NCBI RefSeq assembly: GCF_038096175.1
Contig: NZ_CP151099.1
Span: forward strand, 7,170,001 to 7,234,000
Source of the DNA: Nostoc sp. UHCC 0302
Lineage (GTDB): Bacteria > Cyanobacteriota > Cyanobacteriia > Cyanobacteriales > Nostocaceae
Length of the DNA: 64,000 bases
Direction: 5' to 3'
Below the pieces are notes generated by a model. That model saw only the letters and a list, made by a program, of their open reading frames with translations, was not told where the DNA came from and ran no database searches. This document shows, piece by piece, positions 52,903-60,487 of this stretch. The stretch's first letter is position 1; each line of letters starts with the position of its first letter. Made by a program: the position numbers and the translations under genes.

Positions 52903-53568
52903 CTAACCTTGATACGGATTACCTATTCTGTCTACAGAAACGTTGTAGGAAAATGGTAAGCGACCTGGATTTAAGCGTGGTTCTGCTGCATAACCAACAG
53001 GGACTAAAACAGCGATCGCTAAATCTGCATTATCGGCTGCACCAATTACTTCTTTAACTTTTTCCTCTACCCAGCCATTCATAAAGCAGGTTGACAACCC
53101 CAAACTTTCTGCTGCTAACACCAAATGAGTGGCTGCAATGATTGCATCTTTGATGGCGTATTCCCGCTGCTTGTCTCCCAGCGAAGTTTGAAATTGCGGA
53201 ATGGCGGTTTTAAAGTAGTTTACTGTACCTTCATTCCATGCCCCAGTTGCAGATCCCTGCTCAAGAATTGGAGTCAAGTTTTTTTCGCTGGCCTTCGTAT
53301 CGGCTATAAATACAAAGGTGACGGGTGCTTGGATAATTTGTTGTTGATTATAAGATGCTGCTGCTAGCGCTGCCTTTTGAGCTTCATCTTGAACGAGGAT
53401 GATTTGCCAGTCTTGGAGATTATAACTACTGGGTGCTGCTACGGTTAACTCTACTAGTTGCTTGAGTAGTTCTGGAGATATGGGGTCTGTTTTGAAATTT
53501 TTGATGGAACGACGCTGAAATATAGCGCTAGGTACATCTAAAGCTTGAATTTGGGTGGTAGAACTCAT
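52903..53568 (-). CDS. Nitroreductase family FMN oxidoreductase
   Basis: FMN enzyme of 221 residues. Motifs: FQRRSIKNF with the FMN-phosphate Arg/Ser, PSSYNLQDWQIILV, and LGLSTCFMNGW with GYAAEPRLNPGRLPF near the C-terminus. Family members reduce nitro groups and quinones by two electrons using NAD(P)H. It is in the run of electrophile-type enzymes after the thioredoxin, 104 bp from the old yellow enzyme gene. Confidence 0.94.
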   Translation of the reverse strand: MSSTTQIQALDVPSAIFQRRSIKNFKTDPISPELLKQLVELTVAAPSSYNLQDWQIILVQDEAQKAALAAASYNQQQIIQAPVTFVFIADTKASEKNLTPILEQGSATGAWNEGTVNYFKTAIPQFQTSLGDKQREYAIKDAIIAATHLVLAAESLGLSTCFMNGWVEEKVKEVIGAADNADLAIAVLVPVGYAAEPRLNPGRLPFSYNVSVDRIGNPYQG

Positions 53569-53672
53569 GATATTCTCCTGATTGTGAGATTTCTTGGATT
53601 GCTGTGGCGCTTTTTATTATCAGGCTAAATGCTTTTTTGGTGTAAAAAATTACTGAAGATTAGATTACAGAA

Positions 53673-54791
53673 TTAGGAGTGGGCTGACTGATAACTAGCA
53701 ACCGACCAAAACGGATAATCTGTATATCCCTTTTCACCGTTTCCATTCCCATAAAATGTTGTCGGATCTGCTTGATTTAGCGGTGCATTCAAAGCCAAGC
53801 GTTGAGGTAAATCTGGGTTCGATATAAACAGAGTGCCAAATGCAACTAAATCTGCTGCATTGTTTGCTACTACAGTATCGCCTTTTTCACGGGTATAACC
53901 GCCATTGACAATGAGTGTACCTGTAAAGCGTTCTCGTAAATGACTAGTTAGCACAACTGTTGCACCATGTTCAATGTCTGCGTCTGTTGCTTCAAAAATA
54001 TGCAAATATGCTAAATCAAATTGGTTAAGCGCTTGAGCAGCATAACTAAATGTCTCCAGTGGATTGGAGTCATGCATATCATTAAAGCTGCCACTAGGCG
54101 AAAGACGTACTCCTACCCGTTTAGCACCCCACACTCCAGTTACGGCTTCTGTGACTTCTAACAGTAAGCGTGTGCGATTCTCAATTGAACCGCCATACTT
54201 ATCTGTGCGTTGGTTAGTGCCATCTCGGAGAAATTGGTCAAGTAAATAACCATTAGCTGAGTGAATTTCTACTCCATCAAAACCCGCTGCTAGGGCATTT
54301 GCTGCTCCCTGGCGATACTGTTCCACAATTTCCGGTATTTCGGAAGTTTCCAAAGCGCGGGGAGTTACAAAAGGTTTAGCTCCTTGATAAGTTGATGCCT
54401 CCCCTTTGGGTGCGATCGCAGAAGGTGCTACAGGTAAAGCTCCGTCTGGTTGCAAATCGGGGTGAGAAATCCTACCCACGTGCCACAATTGCAGAAAAAT
54501 TCTGCCTCCCTGTTGATGCACTGCATCTGTCACCAATCTCCAACCCGCCACCTGTTCTGATGAATGAATTCCGGGTGTATCGGGATATCCTTGTCCTTGA
54601 GGACAAACCTGAGTTGCTTCTGCAATAATTAATCCGGCGGAAGCACGTTGAGTATAGTAGGTGGCGTTTAACTGGTGAGGAACATTTCCTTTACCTGCCC
54701 TTTGCCGGGTTAAGGGAGCCATTACAATGCGGTTGGGCAGTTCGAGATTGCCCAATTTGTAGGGAGAGAATAGGTTGATACTACTAGCCAT
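53673..54791 (-). CDS. Old yellow enzyme family alkene/flavin reductase (NemA-like)
   Basis: FMN TIM barrel, 372 residues. Motifs: NRIVMAPLTRQRAGKGNVPH, IIAEATQVCPQGQGYPDTPG, FLQLWHVGRISHPDLQPDG and DGVEIHSANGYLLDQFLRDG with the substrate-binding His-x-x-Asn and the FMN contacts; NGGYTREKGD near the end. The family reduces activated C=C bonds of enals, enones and quinones, and nitro-esters, with NADPH. It lies 33 bp after an SDR in the same direction. It fits an electrophile-detoxification operon. Confidence 0.96.
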   Translation of the reverse strand: MASSINLFSPYKLGNLELPNRIVMAPLTRQRAGKGNVPHQLNATYYTQRASAGLIIAEATQVCPQGQGYPDTPGIHSSEQVAGWRLVTDAVHQQGGRIFLQLWHVGRISHPDLQPDGALPVAPSAIAPKGEASTYQGAKPFVTPRALETSEIPEIVEQYRQGAANALAAGFDGVEIHSANGYLLDQFLRDGTNQRTDKYGGSIENRTRLLLEVTEAVTGVWGAKRVGVRLSPSGSFNDMHDSNPLETFSYAAQALNQFDLAYLHIFEATDADIEHGATVVLTSHLRERFTGTLIVNGGYTREKGDTVVANNAADLVAFGTLFISNPDLPQRLALNAPLNQADPTTFYGNGNGEKGYTDYPFWSVASYQSAHS

Positions 54792-54824
54792 AGTTCGATT
54801 TCCGAATGAGTGTGAAAAACTTAA

Positions 54825-55619
54825 CTAAACAATTGCCCTAATAACGCCACCATCTACTCGTAGAGCTGCACCATTAGTTGCTGAAGCTAAAGGACTCGAT
54901 AGGTAAACTACCATCGCGGCTACTTCTTCACTAGTTGCAAAACGTTTAATTATAGAAGTTGGACGCAGATTCTGGAAAAATTCCGCTTCGACTTCGGCTA
55001 TACTAATGCCGCGTTCTTTTGCTAGTTGGTTGATAAAGACCTCTACGCCTTCTGAGCGAGTTGGCCCCGGTAAAACAGAATTGACAGTAACGCCAGTTCC
55101 GACGCTAATTTCAGCTAAACCTCGTGCAATAGCAAGTTGAGCTGTCTTAGTTGTACCGTAGTGAATCATCTCAGTCGGGATCTGAATAGCAGATTCGCTG
55201 GAGATAAAAATTATTCGCCCCCAGTTTTGGTCTAGCATTTTTTGCAAGTATTTCCGACTCAAACGGATGCCGCTGAGTACGTTAACTTCAAATATGTTTA
55301 ACCAGTCCTCGTCAGTAATTTCAAAGAATGGTTTTGGCTCGTAAATACCTAAATTGTTGACTAAGATATCGACGTGAGGAACTTCTTGAATAACTTGCTC
55401 TACTCCGGCTTTTGTTCCTAAATCGGCAACGACGCCGGAAACTTGAGCATTAGGAGTAGTTTGCTTAATTTTGTCTATCGCTTGTGTAACTCTTTGCTGT
55501 GTCCGACCATTGACAATAACCGATGCACCTTCTTGCGCCAGCAACTGAGCGATCGCAAAACCAATACCTGCGGTTGAGCCACTCACCAACGCAGATTTAC
55601 CATCTAATTTTAAGTCCAT
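54825..55619 (-). CDS. SDR family oxidoreductase
   Basis: Classical SDR, 264 residues. TGxxxGIG is present as SGSTAGIGFA, NNLG at strand 4, the catalytic Ser in IIFISSESA and Tyr-x3-Lys in MIHYGTTKTAQLA. The Arg in VNGRTQQR suggests NADP(H). It probably reduces a small carbonyl or oxidises an alcohol; the substrate is not visible. The start is ATG 55619, and a repeat tract separates it from trxA (153 bp). The downstream old yellow enzyme starts 33 bases later. Confidence 0.94.
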   Translation of the reverse strand: MDLKLDGKSALVSGSTAGIGFAIAQLLAQEGASVIVNGRTQQRVTQAIDKIKQTTPNAQVSGVVADLGTKAGVEQVIQEVPHVDILVNNLGIYEPKPFFEITDEDWLNIFEVNVLSGIRLSRKYLQKMLDQNWGRIIFISSESAIQIPTEMIHYGTTKTAQLAIARGLAEISVGTGVTVNSVLPGPTRSEGVEVFINQLAKERGISIAEVEAEFFQNLRPTSIIKRFATSEEVAAMVVYLSSPLASATNGAALRVDGGVIRAIV

Positions 55620-55649
55620 CTCACTTTTTCCCTATTAGTCGGAGTAGAG

Positions 55650-55772
55650 AGGCAGGGGGCAGAAGTTAGGAGTCAGGAGTCAGGAGTCAGGAGTCAAGAA
55701 TTATATTTGTCTCCCTCATCCCCTACTTCTCCTTGTCCCCTTGTCTCCCTCATCCCCTACTCCCCACTCTGC
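55650..55772. repeat. Tandem short repeats between trxA and SDR genes
   Basis: GGAGTCA is repeated four times (55669-55697) with a CCCTCATCCCCTACTTCTCC-type pyrimidine tract after it. The purine and pyrimidine parts are partly complementary. It could weaken read-through from trxA into the rest of the run. Confidence 0.7.
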
Positions 55773-56102
55773 CTATTCTGAAATATGCTGTGCTAAAGTC
55801 TTTGCTAAAGTGGTCTTAGGCACTGCCCCCACAACAGTATCAACTTGCCGACCGCCCTTAAATACCATCAGCGTCGGTATGCTGCGAATACCAAAATGGC
55901 TGGCGACTGTGGGATTTTGATCTGTGTTCAACTTCACTACTTTCACCTGTCCTTCGTATTCAGTAGCAACTTCATCTACCACTGGAGCTACCATCCGACA
56001 AGGCCCACACCAAGGGGCCCAAAAGTCTACTAATACTGGAATTTCACTTTCTAATACTTCTTGCTTGAATGTAGCTTCTGTAACATTTGTAATGGATGAC
56101 AT
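55773..56102 (-). CDS. trxA: Thioredoxin (TrxA2-like), under a RexT-type regulator
   Basis: Disulfide reductase with the CGPC active site ([14 protein letters not shown]) and the cis-Pro in [14 protein letters not shown]. At 109 residues it is a full-length thioredoxin. A GGAGGACAATTT sequence precedes the ATG and includes a strong ribosome site. It is divergent from a RexT-type ArsR gene across an 80-bp spacer with a palindrome at 56129-56145. In Anabaena RexT represses trxA2, so this should be the ortholog. It heads the run of redox enzymes on the minus strand. Confidence 0.94.
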   Translation of the reverse strand: MSSITNVTEATFKQEVLESEIPVLVDFWAPWCGPCRMVAPVVDEVATEYEGQVKVVKLNTDQNPTVASHFGIRSIPTLMVFKGGRQVDTVVGAVPKTTLAKTLAQHISE

Positions 56103-56128
56103 AAATTGTCCTCCTAGTTAATTCTATA

Positions 56129-56145
56129 ATTCGATAATATCGAAT
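56129..56145. promoter_or_regulatory. Candidate RexT operator palindrome between trxA and rexT
   Basis: ATTCGATA and TATCGAAT flank one central base, a perfect 8-bp dyad in the 80-bp divergent spacer. It lies 27 bases from the trxA start and 38 from rexT, where binding of an ArsR-type dimer would block both promoters. Assignment to RexT is by position and symmetry only. Confidence 0.7.
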
Positions 56146-56182
56146 AATAAGAATATATGCCACTTTAGGAGATAATGCAAAT

Positions 56183-56527
56183 ATGAGATTCTTATATCAC
56201 CCAGATAGAAAAGATATTTCTTTACCAGGAGTGCTGTATGCATTGGGCGATCCTGTGCGGCTAGAGATTGTCCGACTGCTGTCTACTGAAGGGGAACAGT
56301 GCTGCGCGGGATTTGATTTTGCGATCGCAAAGTCTACTATGTCCAATCACTTCAAGATTTTGCGGGAGTCGGGGATAGTCTTGACACGTAAAGAAGGGAC
56401 ACATCACATCAACCAACTGCGACGGGAAGACTTAGAAGCCTTGTTTCCAGGGTTACTGGATGCGGTGTTGCGATCGGCTCAACCATTGCCTATTGATCCT
56501 AGTAGTATAAAACAGACAGCTAGTTAG
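56183..56527 (+). CDS. rexT: RexT-like redox-sensing ArsR/SmtB transcriptional repressor
   Basis: The 114-residue ArsR winged helix (ALGDPVRLEIVRLLSTEG, then AKSTMSNHFKILRESGIVLT and KEGTHHIN) has the vicinal pair Cys40-Cys41 (EQCCAGFD). In RexT of Anabaena, the same pair forms a disulfide on exposure to peroxide, which releases the repressor from DNA. The position and the divergent thioredoxin gene agree. There are no metal-binding motifs of SmtB/ArsR type. Probable targets are trxA and rexT itself, and perhaps the genes behind trxA. Confidence 0.9.
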   Translation: MRFLYHPDRKDISLPGVLYALGDPVRLEIVRLLSTEGEQCCAGFDFAIAKSTMSNHFKILRESGIVLTRKEGTHHINQLRREDLEALFPGLLDAVLRSAQPLPIDPSSIKQTAS

Positions 56528-56528
56528 G

Positions 56529-56554
56529 AGTAGAGACGCGATTCATCGCGTCTG
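56529..56554. repeat. Palindromic repeat module, GCGATTCATCGC core
   Basis: AGTAGAGACGCGA and TCGCGTCTGT pair around TTCA two bases after the rexT stop. The same core forms the centre of the MITE copies at 20322 and 33529. Confidence 0.75.
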
Positions 56555-56619
56555 TGGGAAAACGCACCTTAAATTGTTGACGGTGCGGCGCTTGGCGACA
56601 ACACATCCTACATTTAGAT

Positions 56620-57354
56620 TCAATCCACTACCACATCCTGCACGCGATCAGGGAAAATTCTATTACCCACATAACTGAGAAAATCCCGTAAATCGTAGAT
56701 ATTCAACCATTGCGGTAAATGCTCTGGCAATAACTGCCCATATTCTAAGCTGTAGAGGGCGTTAATCTCATATAAAAATGGTACTTGTGAACCAACCGTC
56801 ACCAATAATTCCACCTGAGATAACTGCTGCTGCACTAGCAAATCTACACAAGCGATTCTTCCTAAGCTATGGGCCAGTAAAACCACTGGCGGTTCTGCTT
56901 GTTCTATTTGTTCCTGGATAAACGCCCTAATTTTTCACCCCGCGTCTGATACAACAAAATATCACCAGGCATAGGCGAAATTTTATCAGTTAACTCAAGG
57001 CGGTTTCCTCTGACATAATTTGTTCCGCCGTGCTGTATTTGTTCCGCCGTGCTGTGCTAGTCCAACAAGTGGCTTTAATAACCAGCCACCCAATCCTAAC
57101 TGCGCCTCTCCCAAAGCCAGAGTTAGCAATTCCACAACTTTATCCCGCAATGGGGCATCGGTAAGTATCGAGGGAAATTTTTCTTGCTGTTCGCTAATAA
57201 ACATTGTTTGAGCCACAGCTGCTCTAGCTATTGGTGCATAATATTCACTCAAATCAGATTCGGAAATTGTGAGCAATGCCTGATGATACGGTTCACTGTG
57301 GATAACAGCCTCTCGTGCTGGCTCAAATACCTCTGCAATTCCCGCTTCTTGCAA
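56620..57354 (-). pseudogene. Alpha/beta hydrolase (lipase-like), broken by a duplication and frameshifts
   Basis: Two pieces of one gene. The upstream part (57354-57000) gives EYYAPIARAAVAQ and LGLGGWLLKPLVGLAQHGGT; the downstream part (56890-56620) gives VLLAHSLGRIACVDLL with the lipase-type nucleophile motif AHSLG, then SQVELLVTVGSQVPFLYE. Between them a 19-base direct duplication (ATTTGTTCCGCC units at about 57017 and 57036) shifts the frame, and a second one-base shift follows before the AHSLG part. No frame joins both parts. The start is also unclear. It is therefore inactive. Confidence 0.75.
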
Positions 57355-57532
57355 CTTATCCCTGTTTTGTCACTCTGGGAAAAGAAAAATCAAAGCCAAA
57401 TTTTGAACTGTAGATAGAACAGGCATTTGAGTGTTTATTTTCTAACACAATGGCTTAAATCATGGTTTTTTGGTAAAAGTCTTGTGCTGTAAGCATTCCA
57501 GATTATTCTCTCCCGAAAGTGATAAAAGAGGG

Positions 57533-57640
57533 TTATACCAATTCACGAAAATCTTGATACATATAAATTTCTCGTAGGGACACGGCATTGCCGTGTCCCT
57601 ACCAAAGTATTTGTATCATTTTTAAAGTGAAATGGTATTA
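57533..57640. repeat. MITE-like element, second type
   Basis: The element is 108 bp with inverted ends TTATACCAATTCAC and TAATACCATTTCAC (read inward, 12 of 14 match) and a palindromic core GGGACACGGCATTGCCGTGT. The ends are related to those of the element at 20322-20428 but the interior and core differ. Confidence 0.8.
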
Positions 57641-57759
57641 GCTTGCAGTTGAGATGCCGGAGTGAAACTCGCTACACGAGATTGTAAAACATCCCCTGGT
57701 TGTTCCCCAAAGGGATTTCCTGACTCAATCGGTTTCAAAGACAAGTTGATTTCAATCAC
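57622..57759 (-). pseudogene. Short coupled ORF cut by the MITE
   Basis: GTG 57759 overlaps the stop of the preceding gene (GTGATTGA), so it would be read by coupling. It gives about 40 residues (INLSLKPIESGNPFGEQPGD and more) before entering the MITE end, then stops at 57622. I do not recognise the protein. The GTGATTGA overlap and the smooth sequence suggest a real gene whose body was lost at the MITE insertion. Confidence 0.4.
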
Positions 57760-58180
57760 TCGGTTTATTAAATACTTCTAAAATTTGTCGGCATATATTT
57801 TTGAGCTTATCCCCGACTTTATCAGAAGGCGAAGATGCGCCAACAACACTCCAGTTTTCTACTGTCGAAAGTCGCCATGCCTCGCCGCGATGATCAAATC
57901 CAGATACCTCCACGCCGATCGCCCGACGTAAGTTACTTAAGGGATCTTGATAAAATCGGATTTGAATCAAAACACTGCGACTTTGCCAAGATTTGCTGAT
58001 GCCTGGAAAGTGAAAGCCAATATCTATAGAATCTGGATCAACTAACTCCCTCGTTTCTGGGTCATTTTTCCAGGGTTTGAGATCAGATTTGGCATCAGGA
58101 AATTCGTGTTTGAATAAATTAACTACCGTAGCAATCTTGCTGGCGAGTTCTAGGTTGGTTGCCTGTTCAGCTGCGTTCAC
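57752..58180 (-). CDS. Conserved hypothetical protein
   Basis: I do not recognise the family. From GTG 58180 (AGGAG eight bases before) the product has 142 residues. It is soluble and mixed alpha/beta: a helix (ATNLELASKIATVVNLFKHE), then DIGFHFPGISKSWQSRSVLI with alternating strands (VLIQIRFYQDP), then GVEVSGFDHRGEAWRLSTVE and a C-terminal helix (DKVGDKLKNICRQILEVFN). The first codons from 58189 add VFF, less likely. A coupled ORF follows. It may have been part of a small operon with the broken hydrolase. Confidence 0.7.
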   Translation of the reverse strand: MNAAEQATNLELASKIATVVNLFKHEFPDAKSDLKPWKNDPETRELVDPDSIDIGFHFPGISKSWQSRSVLIQIRFYQDPLSNLRRAIGVEVSGFDHRGEAWRLSTVENWSVVGASSPSDKVGDKLKNICRQILEVFNKPSD

Positions 58181-58490
58181 GAAAAACACTCCTATATTGC
58201 GTCGGCGTCTAAGGGATGTGAAAACAGAAAAACGCCAGAAGGCTTATATTACTGGTGTTTCAGCTTATCAATACCTTTAAAATTTAGCAACTCTAAATCA
58301 CACTTTCGTGACATACTTCCAATCTTAAGTAATTATACTTAAGAATTTTTGAATATTGCCTAAAACTCTGCCCTTGAGAAAAAATATCACGATTTTATGT
58401 AAAATCCTTTCCTGGCAAGAACGATAAATCGCGCCAGCGATCTAAAATGACACTGTTAATCGGCAAACAAAAAGCAAATAAATTTAGTGT
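58181..58490. other. Divergent promoter region of the hypothetical gene and psbQ
   Basis: No gene is seen. It contains an inverted pair CTTAAGTAATTATACTTAAG (58324-58343), a near-perfect palindrome that could be a binding site or a terminator-like fold. The psbQ promoter should lie in the last 150 bases. Confidence 0.45.
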
Positions 58491-58958
58491 ATGGTGCGTC
58501 AACGCTCGATTTTGTCATTTTTCCTGGTATTATTAGCTACATTTCTCATTAGTTGTGGCGGCCCTGGTACGGCTGTAGTACCTCCAAGTTACACACCATC
58601 TCAAATTGAGAAAATTCAGGCATACATTCCTGAAATTGAGGCTGTGCGCGATCGCGAAGCAGAACTGAAAAAATATATCCAAGCAAAAGATTGGATCAAT
58701 GTGAGTAACTTTATACATGGCCCCATAACAGAAGCAAGGTTGAATCTGACTTATATCACTCCCAACCTTCTACCCAAAGACCAAGATACAGCACGTCAAA
58801 TAACGCGAGATTTATTTAACCACTTGGTTAAAGTTAATCAAGGGGCTAGTTCTGGTAACAGTCAGCTAGCCTCGACTAACTCCCAAGCAGCTTTCGCAGA
58901 TATTGACAAATTCCTCCAACTGCTTCCTCAGACGAATAGTCAATCAGAAGCAAGTTAG
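58491..58958 (+). CDS. psbQ: Photosystem II extrinsic lipoprotein PsbQ (CyanoQ)
   Basis: Lumenal protein that stabilises the oxygen-evolving side of photosystem II. The signal peptide (MVRQRSILSFFLVLLATFL) ends with the lipobox LISC, so Cys22 is lipidated. The mature ~130 residues form the four-helix bundle: SQIEKIQAYIPEIEAVRDRE, LKKYIQAKDWINVSNFIHGP, LNLTYITPNLLPKDQDTARQ and FADIDKFLQLLP. The LKxyIxxxdWinv and FIHGPI parts match cyanobacterial PsbQ. It starts at ATG 58491 and is monocistronic. It is the strongest evidence for a cyanobacterial host. Confidence 0.94.
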   Translation: MVRQRSILSFFLVLLATFLISCGGPGTAVVPPSYTPSQIEKIQAYIPEIEAVRDREAELKKYIQAKDWINVSNFIHGPITEARLNLTYITPNLLPKDQDTARQITRDLFNHLVKVNQGASSGNSQLASTNSQAAFADIDKFLQLLPQTNSQSEAS

Positions 58959-59008
58959 ACACAAAGCTAAGATGAGATGAGGAGGCAGAGGGGCATTAGG
59001 AGTTAGGA

Positions 59009-59036
59009 GTAGAGACGCGATGAATCGCGTCTGTAC
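59009..59036. repeat. Palindromic repeat module before the FAD gene
   Basis: GTAGAGACGCGATGAATCGC with the closing arm GTCTGTAC, the core of the MITE family, here without the MITE ends. The upstream extension of the FAD oxidoreductase frame starts inside it, so that extension is not real. Confidence 0.75.
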
Positions 59037-59109
59037 AAGAGTTATATTTGTCCCCCTTGTCTCCCATTTCCTAATCTTCCTCATCTCCCTCATCCCTCTT
59101 AAATTAGCA

Positions 59110-60297
59110 ATGAGTCATGTAGCCGTAATCGGTTGTGGTGTAGTTGGGGCAGCGATCGCTTATGAACTAAGTCAAGTTAAAGGGCTGAAAATTACAGTTT
59201 TTGACCGACAAGCACCAGCACAAGCTTCTACAGGTGCTGCACTTGGGGTTTTAATGGGCGCAATCAGCCAAAAAATTAAGGGTAAAGCTTGGCAGATGCG
59301 AGCAACTAGCATCCAACGCTATGAAACTTTAATTCCAGAACTAGAAGCTTTAACAGGTCGCCAACTCCCTTTCAACCGCCAAGGAATTCTTAGTCTTTTA
59401 TCTGAACATTTAGATCCCCCCAACCCCCCTTTAAAAGGGGGGCAAGGGGGGATCTCAGCATGGGAAAAGTTAATAGAAATTCGCCAATCTCAAGGCTGGC
59501 ATTTAGAAATTTGGGACACTGCGAAACTCAAGAATATTTGTCCTCAAGTCGATAACGCAAAAATTACTGGCGCTGTCTATTCTCCTCAAGACCGCCAACT
59601 CGATCCAGCTGCTCTGACATTAGCTTTAGTTGAGGCTGCCCAGCACAACGGCGTAACTTTCAAATTTGGTGTGGCTGTTTTGGGTGTGCCAATGCTAGCG
59701 AAAACAACTCTGGAAGCATCTACAAAATGTACTGCAATTGAAACTACAGAGGGAGAAATTGCCGCAGATTGGATTGTCATAGCTGCGGGTCTAGGTTCAA
59801 CGCCACTGACGGCACAATTAAACCAAACGGTTGAGATCCGCCCTGTCCTAGGTCAAGCATTGCAACTAAGCTTGGGGCGTCCGTTGGGCAATCCTGACTT
59901 TCAACCAGCAATTACTGGTAATGATGTCCATATTGTTCCTGTAGGTAATGATGATTATTGGGTGGGTGCAACAGTAGAATTTTCCACCGATGGAGATGAA
60001 ATACCGCCAGATAAACAACTACTGGAGTCTGTTAGAGAACAAGCGATCACCTTTTGCCCAGAATTAGCAGCAGCAACTATTCTCCGCACTTGGTCAGGGT
60101 TACGTCCCCGTCCTGAAGGACGCCCAGCACCAGTTATTGGTAAGCTACCTGGGTTTAGTAATGTCCTTTTAGCCACCGGACACTATCGCAACGGCGTTTT
60201 ACTAGCACCCGCAACAGCTTGTGCAATTCGTGAGATGATTATTTCTCAGGGGACTGGGGGCTGGGGACTGGGGACTGAGGAGCAGGGGGAGAAATAA
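59110..60297 (+). CDS. FAD-dependent oxidoreductase (DAO/glycine-oxidase type)
   Basis: Amino-acid-oxidase-type flavoprotein. The N-terminus MSHVAVIGCGVVGAAIAYEL has the dinucleotide motif GxGxxG; GAALGVLMGAISQK, WIVIAAGLGSTPL and GLRPRPEGRPAPVIG are DAO-fold motifs. At residues 102-115 an intergenic-type palindrome is read in frame (DPPNPPLKGGQGGI) in a surface part between LLSEHL and SAWEKL. ATG 59110 is chosen (395 aa); the longer frame begins in a repeat. The C-terminal tail is also repeat-like (GGWGLGTEEQGEK). The substrate (glycine, D-amino acid or another amine) is unknown. Confidence 0.92.
   Translation: MSHVAVIGCGVVGAAIAYELSQVKGLKITVFDRQAPAQASTGAALGVLMGAISQKIKGKAWQMRATSIQRYETLIPELEALTGRQLPFNRQGILSLLSEHLDPPNPPLKGGQGGISAWEKLIEIRQSQGWHLEIWDTAKLKNICPQVDNAKITGAVYSPQDRQLDPAALTLALVEAAQHNGVTFKFGVAVLGVPMLAKTTLEASTKCTAIETTEGEIAADWIVIAAGLGSTPLTAQLNQTVEIRPVLGQALQLSLGRPLGNPDFQPAITGNDVHIVPVGNDDYWVGATVEFSTDGDEIPPDKQLLESVREQAITFCPELAAATILRTWSGLRPRPEGRPAPVIGKLPGFSNVLLATGHYRNGVLLAPATACAIREMIISQGTGGWGLGTEEQGEK
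59413..59454 (+). repeat. 42-bp intergenic-type palindrome inserted in frame in the FAD gene
   Basis: GATCCCCCCAACCCCC and GGGGGATC ends enclose TTTAAAAGGGG. Similar C-run/G-run hairpins form intergenic repeats at about 38580-38670 and near 1681-1712. Its length is 14 codons, so the frame is kept. Confidence 0.85.
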
Positions 60298-60313
60298 CTT
60301 ACTCTTGACTCTT

Positions 60314-60372
60314 GTACAGACGCGTAGACGCTCGAAGAGCGGCTTCTCGTAAGAGTATGATCGCGTCTCTAC
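60314..60372. repeat. 59-bp palindromic element after the FAD gene
   Basis: Nearly identical to 10649-10707, with ends GTACAGACGCG and CGCGTCTCTAC and interior GACGCTCGAAGAGCGGCTTC. Confidence 0.85.
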
Positions 60373-60487
60373 GACTCTTGACTCAGCACTCCTAATGCCC
60401 AATCCCTTTTATAAAAAACCTTTTTATCTTTGTACCTTTGCGTTTAAGGTGCAAAATTTTTGCATTCCAAATTCATAGGAAAATAGC

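Noticed and set aside
59020-59109. 30-codon extension of the FAD oxidoreductase
   Set aside because: It begins inside a palindromic repeat, and the flavin motif normally starts within the first ten residues.
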